Shown piece by piece: positions 5,096 to 6,018 of a DNA stretch of 6,018 bases (its first letter is position 1; each line of letters begins with the position of its first letter). The translations under genes were made by a program, and so were the position numbers. The notes under the pieces are model-generated. The model ran no database searches, was not told the DNA's origin, and saw nothing but the letters and a program-made list of their open reading frames with translations. Source of the stretch: Bryobacterales bacterium (lineage in GTDB: Bacteria > Acidobacteriota > Terriglobia > Bryobacterales > Bryobacteraceae); NCBI GenBank assembly GCA_003164075.1, contig PLRZ01000154.1, positions 820 through 6,837 on the forward strand. The letters are read 5' to 3'.

Positions 5096-5129
5096 GCGGG
5101 CCGGCCGGGATTCGCTCCGGCCGGTCCGC
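5096..5129 (+). repeat. Strong hairpin between csp and infA
   Basis: A 13-bp stem (5096-5108 with 5117-5129), almost all G-C pairs with one G-U, closes an 8-nt loop. It begins 9 nt after the csp stop and ends 20 nt before the infA start. No T tract follows, so full termination is unlikely. It may protect the csp 3' end, set unequal csp/infA expression or slow polymerase. Confidence 0.7.
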
Positions 5130-5149
5130 CATCCGAATCCTGGAGGTCT

Positions 5150-5368
5150 ATGAGTAAAGAGGACAGCATAGAAGTTACCGGTACGGTTTTAGAGAAATTT
5201 CCCAGCGGCCTGTTCAGTGTACAACTCGAACATCAACGTGTGGTTCTGGCTCACCTGGCGGGCCGGCTTCGCCGCAATCGCATCCGCGTTCTGGCGGGCG
5301 ATAAAGTCACTTTGGAACTCTCCCCTTACGATCTCACCAAAGGCAGAATTACGTTCCGTCACCGATAA
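5150..5368 (+). CDS. infA: Translation initiation factor IF-1
   Basis: IF-1 binds the ribosomal A site during initiation and is an S1/OB-fold protein. The 72-residue product has exactly the family length and strong landmarks: [14 protein letters not shown] at the start, [20 protein letters not shown] (34-53) and [17 protein letters not shown] at the end. GGAGG lies 3 nt before the ATG, slightly close but convincing. Some positions are unusual, for example EHQRVV where ENGHxV is common, and LRRNRIRV. The gene is not in the ribosomal-protein neighbourhood (secY/map/rpmJ) where infA often lies. It may be the sole copy relocated or a second paralogue. Confidence 0.96.
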   Translation: MSKEDSIEVTGTVLEKFPSGLFSVQLEHQRVVLAHLAGRLRRNRIRVLAGDKVTLELSPYDLTKGRITFRHR

Positions 5369-5401
5369 CGCTCCCTCCCGTCTGTCCTCAATCTTCCGTT
5401 T

Positions 5402-5447
5402 CAGTACCGGTCGGCGCGAAAATTCGTTTTCCCGCCGCGCGCTACTG
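5402..5447 (+). repeat. Structured region after infA with UUCG-capped hairpin
   Basis: The core hairpin at 5412-5437 pairs CGGCG with CGCCG, has one C-C mismatch, then GAAAA with TTTTC around a TTCG tetraloop. An outer CAGTA/TACTG pairing (5402-5406 with 5443-5447) can enclose it. It lies 34-79 nt after the infA stop, where a transcript end would be expected. The T run after it (5492-5498) is too far away for a canonical terminator, so its role is uncertain. Confidence 0.5.
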
Positions 5448-5616
5448 GTAGTGAGGAATTACCGCGAATTCGCCGGTCACAGCATTGCGTGGTTTTTTTG
5501 CCGTCGCGTGCCGATGCTGATAAACTGCTGTGGTTGCTGGCAAAAGGGCACTTCATGAAAGTACCGGACGACCCCGAAATGCGCCGCCGCACCAGAAGCA
5601 AGGCTCCGTCCCCCGC

Positions 5617-5622
5617 TATAAT
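5617..5622 (+). promoter_or_regulatory. Possible -10 box before the AAA+ ATPase gene
   Basis: A perfect TATAAT ends 16 nt before the ATG at 5639, placing a start near 5629. No -35 resembling TTGACA is found at 16-19 nt. If real, it supports the 5639 start rather than the upstream ATG at 5555. Confidence 0.35.
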
Positions 5623-5638
5623 CAAAGCAGAGTACGGG

Positions 5639-6018
5639 ATGGAAAAACCAAAAAACTCCTCTGGCCGGGCTAAGAAACCGTCCGTAGATCCGTTCGAAGA
5701 CCTCTCGACTCTCTTGTCGCAGAGAGTCATGGGACAACCCAACGCGACGCGTCTAATTGTCCCCTACATCCAGATGTACCAGGCCGGCTTGGCGCCGGAG
5801 GGCCGGCCGGTGGGTGTGTTCCTGCTGTTGGGACCCACGGGCACGGGCAAAACCAAGACCGTGGAGGCGCTTGCCGAAGTGCTGCACGGCAGCGAGAAGA
5901 ACGTCCTGAAGGTGGATTGCGGCGAATTCCAGATGGAGCATGAAGTCGCCAAGCTGATTGGCGCACCGCCCGGATACCTGGGGCACCGCGAAACCCAGCC
6001 CATGCTCACCCAGCAGAA
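5639..6018 (+). CDS. ClpA/ClpB-like (Hsp100) AAA+ ATPase, partial N-terminus
   Basis: This is the beginning of an AAA+ ATPase related to the second ATPase domain of Hsp100/Clp unfoldases. From the ATG at 5639 the product starts with a short Lys-rich tail, then SQRVMGQPNATRLIVPYI (27-44; the RVxGQ lead-in of Clp ATPases), RPVGVFLLLGPTGTGKT (56-72, Walker A) and KVDCGEFQMEHEVAKLIGAP (91-110) with PPGYLG (110-115), the pore-loop region. 126 codons are present and the gene runs off the right edge. The frame is open back to the infA stop. An ATG at 5555 has a good Shine-Dalgarno (AAAAGGG, 6 nt) and would add 28 residues, so the start is unsettled. No Clp N-domain precedes the ATPase core, which suggests a single-ring, stand-alone type. 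Confidence 0.88.
   Translation, partial: MEKPKNSSGRAKKPSVDPFEDLSTLLSQRVMGQPNATRLIVPYIQMYQAGLAPEGRPVGVFLLLGPTGTGKTKTVEALAEVLHGSEKNVLKVDCGEFQMEHEVAKLIGAPPGYLGHRETQPMLTQQ

Noticed and set aside
5401..6009. Minus-strand open frames opposite the ATPase gene
   Set aside because: They are antisense to clear Walker A and Clp motifs and have no family features.

Overview
The window is a GC-rich bacterial chromosomal segment carrying a small patch of accessory genes between housekeeping genes. Codon and GC character, the E1 alpha/beta pair, the free-standing infA and the Hsp100-like ATPase would fit Acidobacteriota (Solibacter/Bryobacter-like). That placement is an impression from sequence style, not a demonstrated assignment.

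Layout. (1) Positions 1-1520, minus strand: genes for the alpha subunit and the first half of the beta subunit of a thiamine-diphosphate 2-oxoacid dehydrogenase (pyruvate dehydrogenase-type E1), 3 nt apart. (2) Positions 1521-1889: about 370 nt without a convincing gene; it holds a 17-bp interrupted hairpin at 1820-1865. (3) Positions 1890-2540, minus strand: a HigBA toxin-antitoxin operon. The toxin is split by one extra base in a 7-base C tract, while the antitoxin is intact. (4) Positions about 2590-3183: gene debris, namely a decayed stretch resembling the C-terminus of Roco/COR-type proteins (minus), a 70-codon ORF (plus) and a nucleotidyltransferase-like gene cut off after about 22 codons (plus). 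(5) Positions 3213-3829, minus strand: an intact ParDE operon with a clear promoter. (6) Positions 3846-4751, minus strand: a Cas6-type CRISPR pre-crRNA endoribonuclease with no CRISPR array or other cas gene in the window. (7) Positions 4733-5368, plus strand: a cold-shock protein gene with a probable 135-nt leader containing an intrinsic terminator, followed by infA (IF-1). (8) Positions 5639-6018, plus strand: the 5' end of a ClpA/ClpB-like AAA+ ATPase that continues past the window.

The most notable points are these. Both toxin-antitoxin promoters have the same geometry (TTGACA, 17 nt, TANAGT, 6 nt, ATG), which predicts leaderless mRNAs. The csp leader carries a terminator whose C-rich arm can pair either upstream or downstream, suggesting attenuation, possibly by the Csp protein itself. 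HigB looks inactivated or switchable at a homopolymer. Regions 3-5 read as a landing site where toxin-antitoxin and defence-type genes accumulate and decay. No transposase, tRNA, CRISPR repeat array or attachment site was seen.
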